64,000 nt of DNA from Metridium senile (lineage: Eukaryota > Cnidaria > Anthozoa > Actiniaria > Metridiidae), in NCBI GenBank assembly GCA_949775045.1, contig OX459108.1:3857961-3921960 (forward strand), read 5' to 3'. Each line of letters opens with the position of its first letter. Within the stretch, counting starts at the first letter, position 1. The notes under the pieces are model-generated. The model saw nothing but the letters and a program-made list of their open reading frames with translations. It was not told the origin of the DNA and searched no databases. Both the position numbers and the translations under genes were made by a program. This document shows, piece by piece, positions 54,201 through 63,990 of this stretch.

Positions 54201-57200
54201 CTCTCGTGTCGAAGTGGTGATAGACAGCTTCTTTATCCTCTTCGAGACTCAGGCTCACTACTGTTGCATGTAGCTCGTTAAATTCCTCCTTTAATGAGTC
54301 GAGGGTGTTTCTTTCGATTTCAAGCGAATGTTCATTAATCCCATCGTGTAGAAAGGAATAAATCCTTTTCACTTGTTTAGATAGCTTTAAATGGGCCGCG
54401 TTATTTATTCGTCCCTATAACGGGACAGCTATCTTACTGTAGCAGCAGGCCGCTGAGCTAACTCAGATACTGATTTCAGACCCTAAAAGGTACGACCACA
54501 TTAAAACAATTTTCAATATGTATAATCTTCAGTTCGAAAACTGACCCTAAAAGGTACGGTGCCAACTCGAGACCCTAAATGGTACGTGAGGGTCTTATTT
54601 TCGACCCTATAAAAGGTCCGTCCAGCACCCCTATCCATTTTCTAAGGGAGTCCCCCACCCAGGTACTGGCGTAAACTGAAATACAATTGATTATGATTTA
54701 CTATCTAAGCTAAATAGTTGACACGGTTTTGTAACAATTAAGTTCATTCTATTGTACTATTCTATTCAATGTATACATACATATATATATACATATACTT
54801 TATTGAAATCTCCCCGTAGGGCTTTTCGGAATCAACTTACAATTTGAAAAAATAGAAATATATAAATTTAAAATAGGTGTTAAGATACTATTTACGATCT
54901 ATCTACAAGTTTGGATTTATAATGTACTTTAAATTGTTTTAAGTTTAATTCTTTCAATTCTTTATCGATTGTGTTCATTATTTTGGTGGCCCTAAATTTG
55001 AATGCCCTTTGTTGTATACAACAACATGTACTTGTGCAATGTGTTAATCACAATGCGACGAATTACGTATTGTTAAGTAGAAATCGTACTGTAATAATAT
55101 AAATACTTAAATATCTTGACTGTAATTAGTACTATAAATCAAAGTTTACTGGGAGTGAATTCAATTCATCAATCAAGTTTATAAATTTATTTGCCCTTAA
55201 ATATATCGACAAAGTATATAAATCTTCTGATCCTTTGTTTATTTTGTTAAGCTGATGTCCCCTATTTCCGTGTTAACAAAATGGACGATATAGAAGACAC
55301 TACTGCAAAGATTGTGTTTGAACAATTTAAAATAAGTCAGCATCTGAACAGGTAGGAGTAGGCTTTGATAGTTTATTGTAACTGTAATTATAACTGTGAC
55401 CGAAGGCAGCATAATCTCGACTTATGAAATGTCTAACAACGTTTCACGTATGTTATAGTATTTTTTCAGATAGGAGTGGAACAAATTACATTTGAGAGAC
55501 GCTTAAGTTCCCAAGATTTCAAAGAAGACAATTTCCAGTTTCTACAAGTGAATGCAACCACATCAAAAGCGATAGGAAATGATTCCTATATGGCAGCAGA
55601 GATTGTCAATCCCAAGAACTTTACTATCGGTGATGGTAGATACTACAATGGTTACTACAATGCCCCACTAAAACCAATGACGGCTTACAGATTTCATGTT
55701 AGAGTTATGACAATGAGAAATGATAATAAAGTGAGTTTAAATATACTGACTAAAAAATGAGTGGTTAGTCTTGACGAAAAGTGACAATATTTTTGTTAGT
55801 TTGTTTTCAGAGTTACCAAAATGTGTACTTAAAGGCCAAATATCGAACGAGATGCTTTGCGTGCCTCGACCTAATTTCGTGTATCACGAAATTATCAAAG
55901 TTCATATTGCCTTCTCAATCCAAATAGTCCTAAGTAATCCTGCTAATATCTCAAAACATTTCACTGTATTCAAGTTATCTATGTATTTTTCAACATCTGT
56001 GCCGCAATATTTTGTATATTTTCCGTAAATAGACGTAAATAACAAGCTTTGATGTTTGAGTAGATTACAATCAACTCGGCCGCTTCGCATGCAGGCATCT
56101 CATGCCGATCCACGGGCCATAGAGCTGCTCAGACGAGACGATAATATAATATGGACATTTAAAATACTTATTAACTTTATATTTGGAGCTCAACTTAAAC
56201 ATATTTTTACTACAACGATTGCTTAATAATAACAAAGCGGACAAATCGAGTTGATGAGGGTCGTACAGGGGGGGGAGGGGGGGGGGGGGGTTCTCTGGCA
56301 CGGTTCACGGCCGAAAAAAATAGCGAATCACGGATCACGGATGTCAAAATTTCATTTTCACGAATCACGAAAATATGGAAGTAACGCACTCTTCTACCTT
56401 ACTCTTAGGTTACGTTTACACAGCACTGGACGAATTTTTGACCGGTCACAAGATTGATCTGGACGACAATGTTGAACTTAGGTGGGCAAACGGTCTCAAC
56501 ATTTACTTCAACATCTGTTTGATTTTGTTGAATGGCAATGTTGAACCGTTTGCCACCCCCTTTCAACATTGTTGAAGCGTGTTACGTATTTGAAAGACCA
56601 CTAAATGCGCATTCAACAAAATCGAACGAATGTTGAAGCAAATGTTGAAGCTGTTTGCCCGGGCCTTTAGGCGTCCAAATTATTGCACGTCTAGCGAAGT
56701 CCCGTGTGAGGAGAGCCCCTAAACGTACGTTTTTTTGACAGGTCGAAAACTCGACCGGTACCGTTTACAGGGTGTAAAGGAATCATTCTTGATAGACGAC
56801 TCGAACCATTTTTCCACTACGTGTAGTGACGGCTCGAAGAAACGTCAAGTTATCCAATCAAAAAAATGCATGATTGACTTTTGCATTCCGCTTGTGTGTA
56901 TATAGATGTCAACATTGACTGAATTATGTGGAATACACAATACCGCTCTGGTAGAGGGAAAAGTTTTCAATGAAAAGTTGAAAAGCAAACTTGACATTAA
57001 AATTGGTGTAATCGCTTCAACATTTGCTTCAACATCCGTTCGATTTCGTTGAATGGCAATGTTGAAGCCGTTTTGCACCCCATTTCAACATGGTCATTGA
57101 AACCGTTTATCCCCCTACGTTCAACATCGTTCAATTGCAACAATCATTCTAGCCTCCTCCGCAGGCAACTTCTCGCCTTTTAACGCTTGTTTGCTTTTTG

Positions 57201-59925
57201 GGGATTCCCGTGGCCGAGAAAAGCCTTGGGACGAATTGAATTTTTTCCTCCAGCTGCTTTTCGTCCCTAGTCCTAAACTTCTTTTTTCTCGACAAAGGAA
57301 GCCCAATATAGAAAGGAAGTCCGAATTCCGGTTGGGTTGCCTGCGGAGGAGGCTACAACCATTCTACCGCGTTTAACAAAATCGAATCAATGTTGAAGGA
57401 CTTGAACCAAATGTTGAAGCCGTTTACCCGGGACTTTACGAAGAGTAATGTCATTAACCGAAAAACGCCGAGGAGTGCTCTTGGGAGCTTTCAGTTAATT
57501 GGCAGTTTCCGATGGTCTCCGATGACTTACGGGAATTGATTATTATTTATTGTTTATATATATACCGACAGAAGGTTTTGCAACTCAAAATCACGTCGAA
57601 TAAGTGGCGAAATCACGAATATCGGTTAATGATTCATGTTCTTCACGGGTCACGCAAACATTTGGGTCACGGATCACGGAGAATGATTTACTAAATTCAT
57701 GTTTCACGGAAAATTAAAACAGCTAATCACGCATCACGAGAATACCCCTGTACGACCCTCGTTCATCAATATCGTTACTTTGATAATACAACAGAAATAC
57801 ACATAGCATACCATGCCCAATCATTTATTATATTCACCGCATACTATTACACGATAGTTTTCTTCTCAGGGATGCATTTAAGGATATTCAGAAACACTCA
57901 AAAGCTCAACGGTTCGTCGAAAGAGTTCGCTACTTTCATGTATGTTGATAGGTGTTATTTTTCGTCTCTCCGTACGGCCATGGACTTTGAACTCACGCGT
58001 TTTTTGGCCAATTAGAGAGCGCCATTTAAGAATAACGCTATTTCAAAACAAAACAAACGGCCGCAAAGCATCCCGGTCGATACTGGGCCTTTAATAAAGT
58101 GTGATAACTAGGTAGCAAAAAGTTGTGCTTTTCTATAAAAAAAAAAATAAGGAAATTAAACGTCCTTTACGATATTTACAGGTTTATGGCAAGTCATCAT
58201 ACGTTGCCTTCACAACAAAAGTTTCCAAGTTTCAAAAAGGTACGTTTGCAAAGCAAAATTTGTCGCTGATGTCTTTATTCACTACCAGCCAATGTCTTGT
58301 CGAAAATTCCTTAAAGTATACTGCTTAGATCAATACAAAAATACTTTGACTCTTACTAATTATTATTTATCGTTGCATTTAGTTATTCATTATTGAAGTA
58401 TAATTAATTTTCTTTTCTTTTCTTTGTTAGCTTCTCCCTTGGTGGAAGAAACTGATGTCAGCGGCACCATTGTTGGTTTGTCCATGATAATCGTTATTCT
58501 CATTGGAGTGATGGTCGGAGTGTATGTTTGGTACGTATTAAAACAAAGAAAAGAAGAGAAATTAGCCGTGGCTAAAATGAAAGGTAATTTATCCATTTGA
58601 ATATCTGTTAGTTTAACGTTTCCAACTCCTGTGTTAATGTGATATTTACGAATACAGTCGAAGCTCCATTAAGCGGACACCCTTGGGAAACGAAAAAAGT
58701 GTCCGTAAGTAGAGCTGTCCGCCTAATAGGAAGGGTTATTAAAACGGGTAAATAACGTAAAATAGTCTCGTTTTGCTCTTACAAAAGCATTTCTAAAGAT
58801 CAATAATAGCAATTAAAGACAAATAATAATCTGGCTCAATGATTAAGCGAGTTATTCAACATAATCAATATTTTAACAACTGTTCTATTAGATAATTATG
58901 GTCTGGTGTAACACAAGTCTAACACGAGATAAGAAATCATACTCAATGGAAACCATAACGTCTTTTTGCATCAATAAGAAAATTCATATCGTTTTCAGCT
59001 TTAGAACGACTATGTGAGGCATTAAGTGAAAACTTAAAAATATTTCGTTGCTGAATTAACTTTATTCTATATTTCTATTTCGAGTGTCCGCTTAAGGGAG
59101 CTTGAAAACAATAGAAAAGGTCAATTGGGATTCGCTTAAGGTGTCCGCGTCCGCTTAAGAGAATGTCCGCTAAATGGAAAGTGTGAATACAGTGTTTGTA
59201 TGGAAGAAAAAACGGGGTTTTGGAAAGCTGTCCGTAGCTAGAACTGTCCGCTTAGTGGAGCGTCCGCTAATGGAGCTTCGACTGTAGTCCCCTTCACAGT
59301 TCCCTGAGCCATCTTGAAAAGTAACCGGACCTTTGCATCGAAGCGAGAATAACGTTGAGCCTGCAACGATAGAGACATACATTAAGTAATTGTTCCGAGA
59401 GGTGTTAAAAGGTCTTTATCATTGCAATCTCAACGTTCATCTCGCTTCAATGTAAAGGCCAGGCTGCCTTTCAAGATGATGCAGGGAACTGTGAAGGGGA
59501 CTATCGTGACATTGTTCCACAGTGCTATTATTAAAGGACTTTCCATTGGAAGTCTGATTAAAGGAAATCATCATACTTTTACCACACGTATGCTATCACA
59601 AAAAGTATATAACAATGTATTCAGATACGAAATCCCAATTCTCTCCAGCCTTAGAAATGAGGGATCAAGGAGATAATGCACATGGCTTCTGTGAGGTCCA
59701 AAACGCGCTTCCCGAAGAAGAAAACGAATACGTTGCAACTACCGAGGACGAGCGTAGATCTCTTCAGGCATATGGTGTTCAAAAGAAGGTACGTGAAGCA
59801 CTCTGAATCGCCGTATTTGGAAATAGAAAACTCATTGAATATGTTTATGCTTGTTATTTTTGTAGACTGGAGGTCAAAATAGGCAAGACCATGAAATACC
59901 GATTTATGTGAATGTGAGACGGTGA
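39214..59925 (+). CDS. Transmembrane receptor: signal peptide, 10 SRCR, FN3, TM, tyrosine tail
   Basis: The seventeen exons are 39214-39274; 46346-46669; 46776-47111; 47524-47835; 47924-48244; 48559-48879; 49260-49589; 49656-49988; 50054-50392; 50499-50825; 51151-51474; 55252-55351; 55470-55730; 58182-58239; 58431-58583; 59625-59788; 59866-59925. Exon 1 is a signal peptide (LFITLLALLALTG). Exons 2-11 each encode one SRCR domain, all phase 1-1. They have six cysteines (group-A set) and motifs such as WGTVCDDSFD, CRQLGF and CSGSES. SRCR3 has a shifted cysteine and SRCR10 lacks one. Exons 12-14 form an FN3 domain, exon 15 the membrane helix, and exons 16-17 the tail. The product is about 1,374 aa. 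The exon 12/13 junction is one base out of phase. AATAAA at 60111 is a likely poly(A) signal. SRCR receptors bind microbial or self ligands at the cell surface; the tail suggests signalling. The ligand is unknown. Confidence 0.82.
41092..43198. mobile_element. TA-flanked element with GAGTGCAAACAATATAACCG ends
   Basis: GAGTGCAAACAATATAACCG plus GTGAAACA on the left is exactly mirrored on the right, and TA is present on both sides (41090-41091, 43199-43200). Weaker inverted similarity continues for over 100 bp, for example GTGTGCACGTGCAATCA. It holds a satellite array and no ORF. It sits inside the CACTA-like element. Confidence 0.8.
41235..42800. repeat. 92/95-bp satellite, about 16 copies
   Basis: Units share CCTTTGACGGCGCTACAGCA, AAATCAAGACACATGACACA, CTAGAGCTAAAATAACCACA and GTGAAATTGTTTTCAAG. 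Spacing alternates between 92 and 95 bp by an extra TTA. The central copies are nearly identical and the edge copies degenerate, as expected of unequal exchange. It lies inside the TA-flanked element. Confidence 0.93.
43205..44150. other. Non-coding interior of the CACTA-like element
   Basis: No ORF. A short fragment of the 95-bp satellite family (CCTATACTAGTTTACTCTCT..TTTCCATT) lies at 44040-44070. Confidence 0.5.
45362..46345. other. Rest of receptor intron 1, no gene
   Basis: A+T-rich sequence with short TATATA and TATG runs. GAGTCAATAGCCCATGAGGC near 45825 looks like a repeat relic. Confidence 0.45.
46346..51474 (+). CDS. SRCR exon cluster (ten domains)
   Basis: Ten exons of 312-339 nt are separated by introns of 65-412 nt, each with a clean acceptor and a GTANNN or GTGAGT donor. 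Domains 1 and 2 are the most alike (DIQFEPGT / DIQFQPGT starts; GRGTGKIWLDD / GQGSGKVWLDG), suggesting a recent tandem duplication. Symmetrical phase-1 exons allow domains to be duplicated, lost or skipped without breaking frame. Domains 4-9 are more divergent and Lys/Asn-rich, for example NWDIRDAQVICRM in domain 4. Confidence 0.88.
48255..48376. repeat. GATGAT/GATGAG microsatellite in an intron
   Basis: It begins just after the GTAATG donor of the fourth SRCR exon. In the SRCR frame it reads as an Asp/Glu run and ends at a TGA at about 48412, so a retained intron would add an acidic tail. Confidence 0.85.
50865..51123. repeat. Tandem duplication of about 130 bp in an intron
   Basis: Two adjacent copies share CACATATGAA, AAATGCCAGATACATA, TACATTTTAGTTTCC and GAAGATGCTTTTTGACTA, just before the exon of SRCR domain 10. 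Confidence 0.85.
51475..54045. other. Receptor intron, no gene; degenerate direct repeats
   Basis: A direct repeat joins 52292-52375 and 52470-52590 (AATGTAGTTATTCTA, ATAATTACAAGTA, GTCGTTTCGATACA). CCAATCAGCG words occur at 53573 and 53687. No coding exon seen. Confidence 0.45.
54046..54400 (-). pseudogene. Retroelement Gag-like fragment, uncertain
   Basis: The minus-strand frame gives LKLSKQVKRIYSFLHDGINE, EEFNELHATV and ERLREQERINTK, then a Ser/Tyr/Lys-rich end. The helical start resembles the N-terminal region of gag-like proteins of BEL or Gypsy elements in invertebrates, from memory. It has no zinc knuckle, protease or RT. It is antisense in the receptor intron. Confidence 0.4.
54770..55030 (-). 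pseudogene. LINE 3-prime end relic
   Basis: On the minus strand, QQRAFKFRATKIMNTIDKEL is a decayed RAFxxxAxKLWN motif of a non-LTR RT. It is followed by AAAAGCCCTACGGGGAGATT, TTCAATAAAGTA and a TATG-type tail, a typical LINE end. Confidence 0.6.
55252..58239 (+). CDS. FN3 domain exons of the receptor
   Basis: Exon 55252-55351 starts ADVPYFRVNKMDD and holds the first strands. Exon 55470-55730 has VEQITFERRL and AYRFHVRVMTM, the latter matching the F-strand tyrosine pattern of FN3. Exon 58182-58239 ends the domain (GKSSYVAFTTK). Large introns here hold mobile elements. Confidence 0.7.
56256..57760. mobile_element. 1.5-kb element with GAGGGTCGTACAGGGG ends and nested MITEs
   Basis: GAGGGTCGTACAGGGG and CCCCTGTACGACCCTC mirror each other. 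Subterminal CACGGATCACGG and related words occur on both sides. The interior holds relatives of the ACGTTTACAC MITE (56405-56780), GTTGAA-type repeats, and the MITE at 57151. It lies in a receptor intron. Confidence 0.7.
57151..57354. mobile_element. MITE with AGCCTCCTCCGCAGGC ends, copy 2
   Basis: AGCCTCCTCCGCAGGC and GCCTGCGGAGGAGGCT bound about 204 bp. It shares its ends with 22712-22887. It is nested within the 1.5-kb element. Confidence 0.8.
58431..59925 (+). CDS. Transmembrane helix and cytoplasmic tail exons
   Basis: Exon 58431-58583 encodes GTIVGLSMIIVILIGVMVGV and VYVWYVL, then KQRKEEK as a stop-transfer sequence. Exon 59625-59788 is Glu-rich with NEYVATTED and LQAYGVQKK. The last exon 59866-59925 ends IPIYVNVRR and TGA. 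YVNV fits the pYxN consensus for the GRB2 SH2 domain. NEYV and AYGV are two further tyrosines near acidic residues. No kinase or phosphatase domain follows. Confidence 0.75.
58655..59284. mobile_element. pogo/Tigger-like MITE, TA flanks
   Basis: CAGTCGAAGCTCCATTAAGC and GCTAATGGAGCTTCGACTG are the ends, with TA on both borders. Internal GTCCGCTTA words repeat. Such CAGT..CTCC..TAAGCGGACA ends are typical of pogo/Tigger members of Tc1/mariner. No transposase. Confidence 0.75.
59287..59502. mobile_element. Foldback element, copy 2, TA flanks
   Basis: GTCCCCTTCACAGTTCCCTG is mirrored by CAGGGAACTGTGAAGGGGAC. It is flanked by TA (59285-59286 and just after 59501) and abuts the preceding element. 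It is related to 12588-12785. Confidence 0.75.
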
Positions 59926-60202
59926 ATGTGCAGATGCTAAAGAAACCACGCACCAGTCAAAATATTTTTTTCTCACTAATATTGAAATCTTTTGAAAATA
60001 GCTAGTTTAGGTTTCAAACGATGATAGATCTTGTAAAAAAAAGTCTCGGAAGCAATGTGATAATATAAACAAATTGATGGTTTGATTTAAGCCATATAAA
60101 TAATAAGATGAATAAAATGTTTTTTATGCTGATAATATATCTAATCAAAGAAAACGTACACTATGCTTTGTAATTTTTTTTTTGTGTGTGTGTATGATTA
60201 TG

Positions 60203-60473
60203 ATCGTCGCGGAGAAATAAGCAATTTATATAATTGCAATTATAGAAGCCCGAAAACAATTCGGGACTTAAACGGGATTTGAACCCATGACCTTTGCAGT
60301 ACCGGTGCAATGCTCTACCAACTGAGCTATGAAGCCACATATGTTGGTAGGAGGTCATTTTGTTGAGTTCATTCGCCCTCAGAGTGAAATGTAGGTATAT
60401 ATGTGGGTCCCGAATTTTTTTCGGGATTCTATAATTGCAATTATATAAATTGCTTATTTCTCCGCGGCGATCA
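60203..60473. mobile_element. Foldback element carrying a tRNA-like gene
   Basis: ATGATCGTCGCGGAGAAATA..TTGCAATTATAGAA is mirrored by TTCTATAATTGCAATTATAT..TTTCTCCGCGGCGATCAT, a terminal inverted repeat of about 50 bp. The interior is a tRNA-like sequence plus about 60 bp. Confidence 0.8.
60264..60336 (-). tRNA. tRNA-Thr(GGT)-like sequence, probably tRNA-derived
   Basis: On the minus strand, 73 nt fold as a cloverleaf. The acceptor GGCTTCA pairs with TTAAGTC with one mismatch. The A box is TAGCTCAGTTGGTAGAGC. The anticodon stem is TTGCA/TGCAA around CCGGTAC, giving anticodon GGT. The B box is GGGTTCAAATCCC. Position 33 is C instead of U and no intron is seen. Lying inside a foldback element suggests a captured or SINE-like copy and not a working tRNA gene. 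Confidence 0.6.
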
Positions 60474-60474
60474 T

Positions 60475-60680
60475 AATAGTTCCAAGTCGAGGTTCGAGTT
60501 GCTGAGCATGACCAATTAAAGTTTATCATCAGCAGCAACTCGAACCTCGATCTAATCGTGGTCACTAAACGGAACTGTAAAAAGGACAACTGCCATAGAG
60601 CAATACTTTTTGGATATAAAAAATGCGGCATTTATTATTTATAAAAATAAATTATTAATCGTATTTTTTTTGTCTAATTT
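60475..60680. repeat. Dispersed 220-bp repeat, copy 2
   Basis: Matches 27850-28075 (TAGTTCCAAGTC, GCAGCAACTCGAACCTCGAT, GTGGTCACTAAACGGAACTG). A partial inverted copy of its start lies at 60480-60505. Confidence 0.65.
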
Positions 60681-60691
60681 CATTTTAAAAA

Positions 60692-60881
60692 TGAACGAAC
60701 GAACGAACGAACGAACGAACGAACGAACGAACCAACCAACCAACCAACCAACCAACCAACCAACCAACCAACCAACCAACCAACCAACCAACCAACCAAC
60801 CAACCAACCAACCAACCAACCAACCAACCAACCAACCAACCAACCAACCAACCAACCAACCAACCAACCAACCAACCAACA
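60692..60881. repeat. GAAC then CAAC-type tetranucleotide microsatellite
   Basis: About ten GAAC units change abruptly to about 37 CCAA units. Open frames here are repeat translations. Confidence 0.95.
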
Positions 60882-60884
60882 GCC

Positions 60885-61285
60885 CAAATCGCCTCAAATA
60901 TAACACCAATTGCTTCAGTGATTTTCTATCTTGCTTGTTGTTGCGTTTATTTTGCAAGAACAACTTAATAACATTGAGTTCTTAGACACTTTTTGAACTC
61001 GCTAACGAACTGAAGATCGAACCAGATAAAAGTCAGACTAGCGGATCACGGACTAACGGAACGACGGACCTAAGGGAAAAGGAGCGGCGACCAAACAAAA
61101 ATAGCAATAAAACAGCAACATTGAATACTTATTTCTTTGTTTCAAATAGTCTTAAGCTAATCCGAGAAAATAATTATATAATCGTAATGAATCCCGAGCT
61201 CGCGCAGATATGCGTCTAGTTAGTATACAATCTGGCAAATGTTTGATTTGAATTGCTCGGATAATTATTAATTGTTTGGAAATGA
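60885..61285. other. No gene seen
   Basis: No ORF or repeat that I can support. Confidence 0.4.
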
Positions 61286-61286
61286 A

Positions 61287-61865
61287 CATTCCATTATTCA
61301 AAATGATTATTCGATTATTCAAAATGATTATTCGATTATTCAAAATGAATATTCCATTATTTAAAATGAATATTCGATTATTCAAAATGATTATTCGATT
61401 AATTATTCAAAATGATTATTCGATTATTCAAAACGATTATTCGAGTATTCAAAATGAATATTCCATTATTCAAAATGATTATTCGATTATTCAAAATAAG
61501 TATTCGATTATTCAAAATGAATATTTATTCGATTATTCAAAATGATTATTCGATTATTCAAAATGAATATTCCATTATTGAAAATGAATATTAATTCGAT
61601 TATTCAAAATGATTATTCGATTATTCAAAATGATTATTCGATTATTCAAAATGAATATTTATTCGATTATTCAAAATGATTATTCGATTATTCAAAATGA
61701 ATATTAATTCGATTATTCAAAATGATTATTCGATTATTCAAAATGATTATTCGATTATTCAAAATGAATATTCGATTATTTAAAATGATTATTCGATTGT
61801 TGAAAATGAATATTCGATTATTGAAAACGAATATTCGATTATTCAAAAGGAATATTCCAATATTC
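61287..61865. repeat. ATTATTCGATTATTCAAAATG minisatellite
   Basis: Around 25-30 units of about 18-21 bp in variants such as AATGATTATTCGATTATTCA and AATATTCCATTATTCAAA. A few units in the opposite orientation occur at 61940-62015. The frames translate as Ile/Gln/Asn/Tyr repeats on both strands and are not genes. Confidence 0.93.
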
Positions 61866-62019
61866 AAACAGGCAAACGAGATATGACATACATTCCTCTT
61901 CTGGATCATATATATTTTCAGCTTTTAAAAAAAGATTCGACTTTTCATTTTGAATAATAGATTATTCAATTTCAATAATCGAATATTTATTTTGAATAAT
62001 CGAATATTGTATTCAAAAG

Positions 62020-62610
62020 TTTAAGTTTACTGTTCATTCGTGAGATGGGTTGACCGTAATAAGTTCTACTTTTCTGTATTTTGCTAAAACAGCTGGCTTT
62101 ATTTTTAAGCAATAGATCAGATACGGTTCAGAACTATAATGGATAAATCAAATAAAACGTTACACATGGATTAGAAAACAATCAAGAATAACGATAGAAT
62201 AACTTACATTTTATCCCTTCTAAGCTACATGATGCGTTGTGATTAACTGATCCTTTGACGACATGAAATATGATTATGCAATCACTGAGTACTGGGGGGT
62301 CGCCCCAGTCCGTTAAGCGGAAACGGCTGCTTCATGCTGTATTCAGAAGCACACTACGTTCAAACAAACAGACTGAGCAAGTTTTCAGTTGTACTGGATG
62401 GTGGAAAACAGGATAACCCGGAGAAAAACCCTGGTTGTATGAAAGATTACAACACATAAAAAATGTTAGGTGGTGTTTACATGGGACTAGAATAATCCTA
62501 CCACTACGACCTACCTAGAAAGCGAGAGACAGGAAGATCATAGTGCTAGGAAGATCCTATCACCCGAATAGAAACTACCGATATCCATGTAAATGGAATA
62601 CATTAGAGTG
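62020..62610. other. No gene; GGAAGATCCTA-type inverted words
   Basis: CTAGGAAGATCCTA near 62547 recurs near 63066-63100 (CTAGGAAGATCCTAGCTAGT and CAGGATCTTCCTAG). These probably mark the outer arms of the foldback element that follows. Confidence 0.4.
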
Positions 62611-62611
62611 C

Positions 62612-63026
62612 CTATAAACCCTGGCTGTTTGCTATTTCTATTAAAAGTACTGGTCCTAAAGAAGAATAAAATACTGCGATAAAAACTGTGCATTTTATAG
62701 CGGTTCGGAATATGCCCAAAAAGTGTTGTTTGGGCTTCCTGTGTAAAAAAAACGGAGTTTATTGATATGAGCTGGTGACAATACCGATGACGTAGTGTCC
62801 GGGATAGAAACTATTGAAACTTGCAAGAAGCTATCCCGGACACTACATCATCGATATTGTCACCAGCTCATATCAATAAACTCCGATTTTGTTACACAGG
62901 AAGCCCAAATAACACATATTCAAACCGCTTTAAAATGCACAGTTTTTAACGCAGTATGTTATATTTCTGGAAAATTGTTAATTAGGACCAGTACTTTTAA
63001 TAGAAATAGCAAACAGGGTTTATAGA
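62612..63026. repeat. Palindrome, 196-bp arms
   Basis: The arms 62612-62807 and 62831-63026 are reverse complements around a 23-bp spacer, for example CTATAAACCCTGGCTGTTTG, GGGCTTCCTGTGT and TATGAGCTGGTGACAAT on one side. Differences of about 10 percent make it older than the 9.4-kb palindrome. Confidence 0.8.
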
Positions 63027-63124
63027 CACTTTATAATAAATGTATAGCAGCTAGGCTAAAACGCATCTAGGAAGATCCTAGCTAGTTCCAGGATCTTCCT
63101 AGTCGCTTATGAACACTTAATTTG

Positions 63125-63199
63125 TCGCCGCTGGAGCAGAGAATAGAACTCATGTCACAGTAGAGAAACGCCAGCGCTCTCACCGCTAAGCCACGTCGC
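63125..63199 (-). repeat. tRNA-derived repeat (Leu/Ser-type A box), degenerate
   Basis: The minus strand has GTGGCTTAGCGGTGAGAGCG, a good pol III A box, and a decayed B box GAGTTCTATTC at 63141-63151. The acceptor arms do not pair, so a SINE head is more likely than a tRNA gene. Confidence 0.4.
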
Positions 63200-63440
63200 A
63201 TAACACACATATCAACATTCATTTGGAAAAGTGGTACACAAAACAAAAAGTTTAATGTAGAAATAGTGGGAGTGAATACAAGAGAATGAAGGTCCACCAT
63301 ACTACATACATTTAAATTACATTTATTTATGGTTATTATAGGTAGCATATACCTATATTCATGTAAACATTTTTTTGACATTTAAATTAACAAATGTATA
63401 TGCAAGGTACTAAATAAACAGATATTGTATTGTATTGTAT

Positions 63441-63565
63441 TATTTAACAATTGTTCACCGCAGGCGAAGTGAATGTCGGTGATCATGAATAGTAACCGAA
63501 ACGGATTCTAGGTTATTATTTACCGATATCCACTGAGCCTGAGGTGGATAATTGTTTTAGTATAA
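63441..63565. mobile_element. Foldback element (AACAATTGTTCACCGC arms)
   Basis: TAACAATTGTTCACCGCAGG..GAATGTCGG is mirrored by CCGATATCCACTGAGCCTGA..GATAATTGTTTTA. A fragment of the same family lies at 27489. Confidence 0.6.
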
Positions 63566-63768
63566 ATACAAAAGTGATCATTTCAAAAAGTAAAATAACA
63601 CAGGCCTTTTTTTGAAGAAAAACTGTTCATTTCTCATTTCCAAAATCGAAAAATAGTGTGAATTTCGAGCAATTTTCCATAATCACCCGCCTACTTATAC
63701 TAAACTTAATTTTTTTTTAAAAAAAAAAGCCCTGATTACTAATTAAATAATCGAGAGGAATAAAATTG

Positions 63769-63990
63769 CTTTACCACCGATTTCATTACTACGCGCCCAA
63801 CAGAGTTTGTGAAGGGAGTTGGCGGTTATCTTCCGTCAATTAAACACAATTTGTCTAGACATTTTACAAACAAGTCATCAACCACAGTAATTCAATTCAA
63901 TTCGTTGATTGACGGAAGAGTATCGCCATCTTCGCTTCACAAATTTTTTGTCTGACGGCGCGTGGAAATGAAATCAGTGGTAATGCTAGT
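63769..63990. mobile_element. 220-bp element with 80-bp inverted ends
   Basis: TTTACCACCGATTTCATTAC..CGCGCC and GGCGCG..GAAATGAAATCAGTGGTAA are inverted. Further in, TCTTCCGTCAATTAA and TTGATTGACGGAAGA also match. Confidence 0.7.

Noticed and set aside
61276..61909. Frames reading Ile-Ile-Gln-Asn-Asp-Tyr repeats on both strands
   Set aside because: A minisatellite translation with no start context or splice signals.
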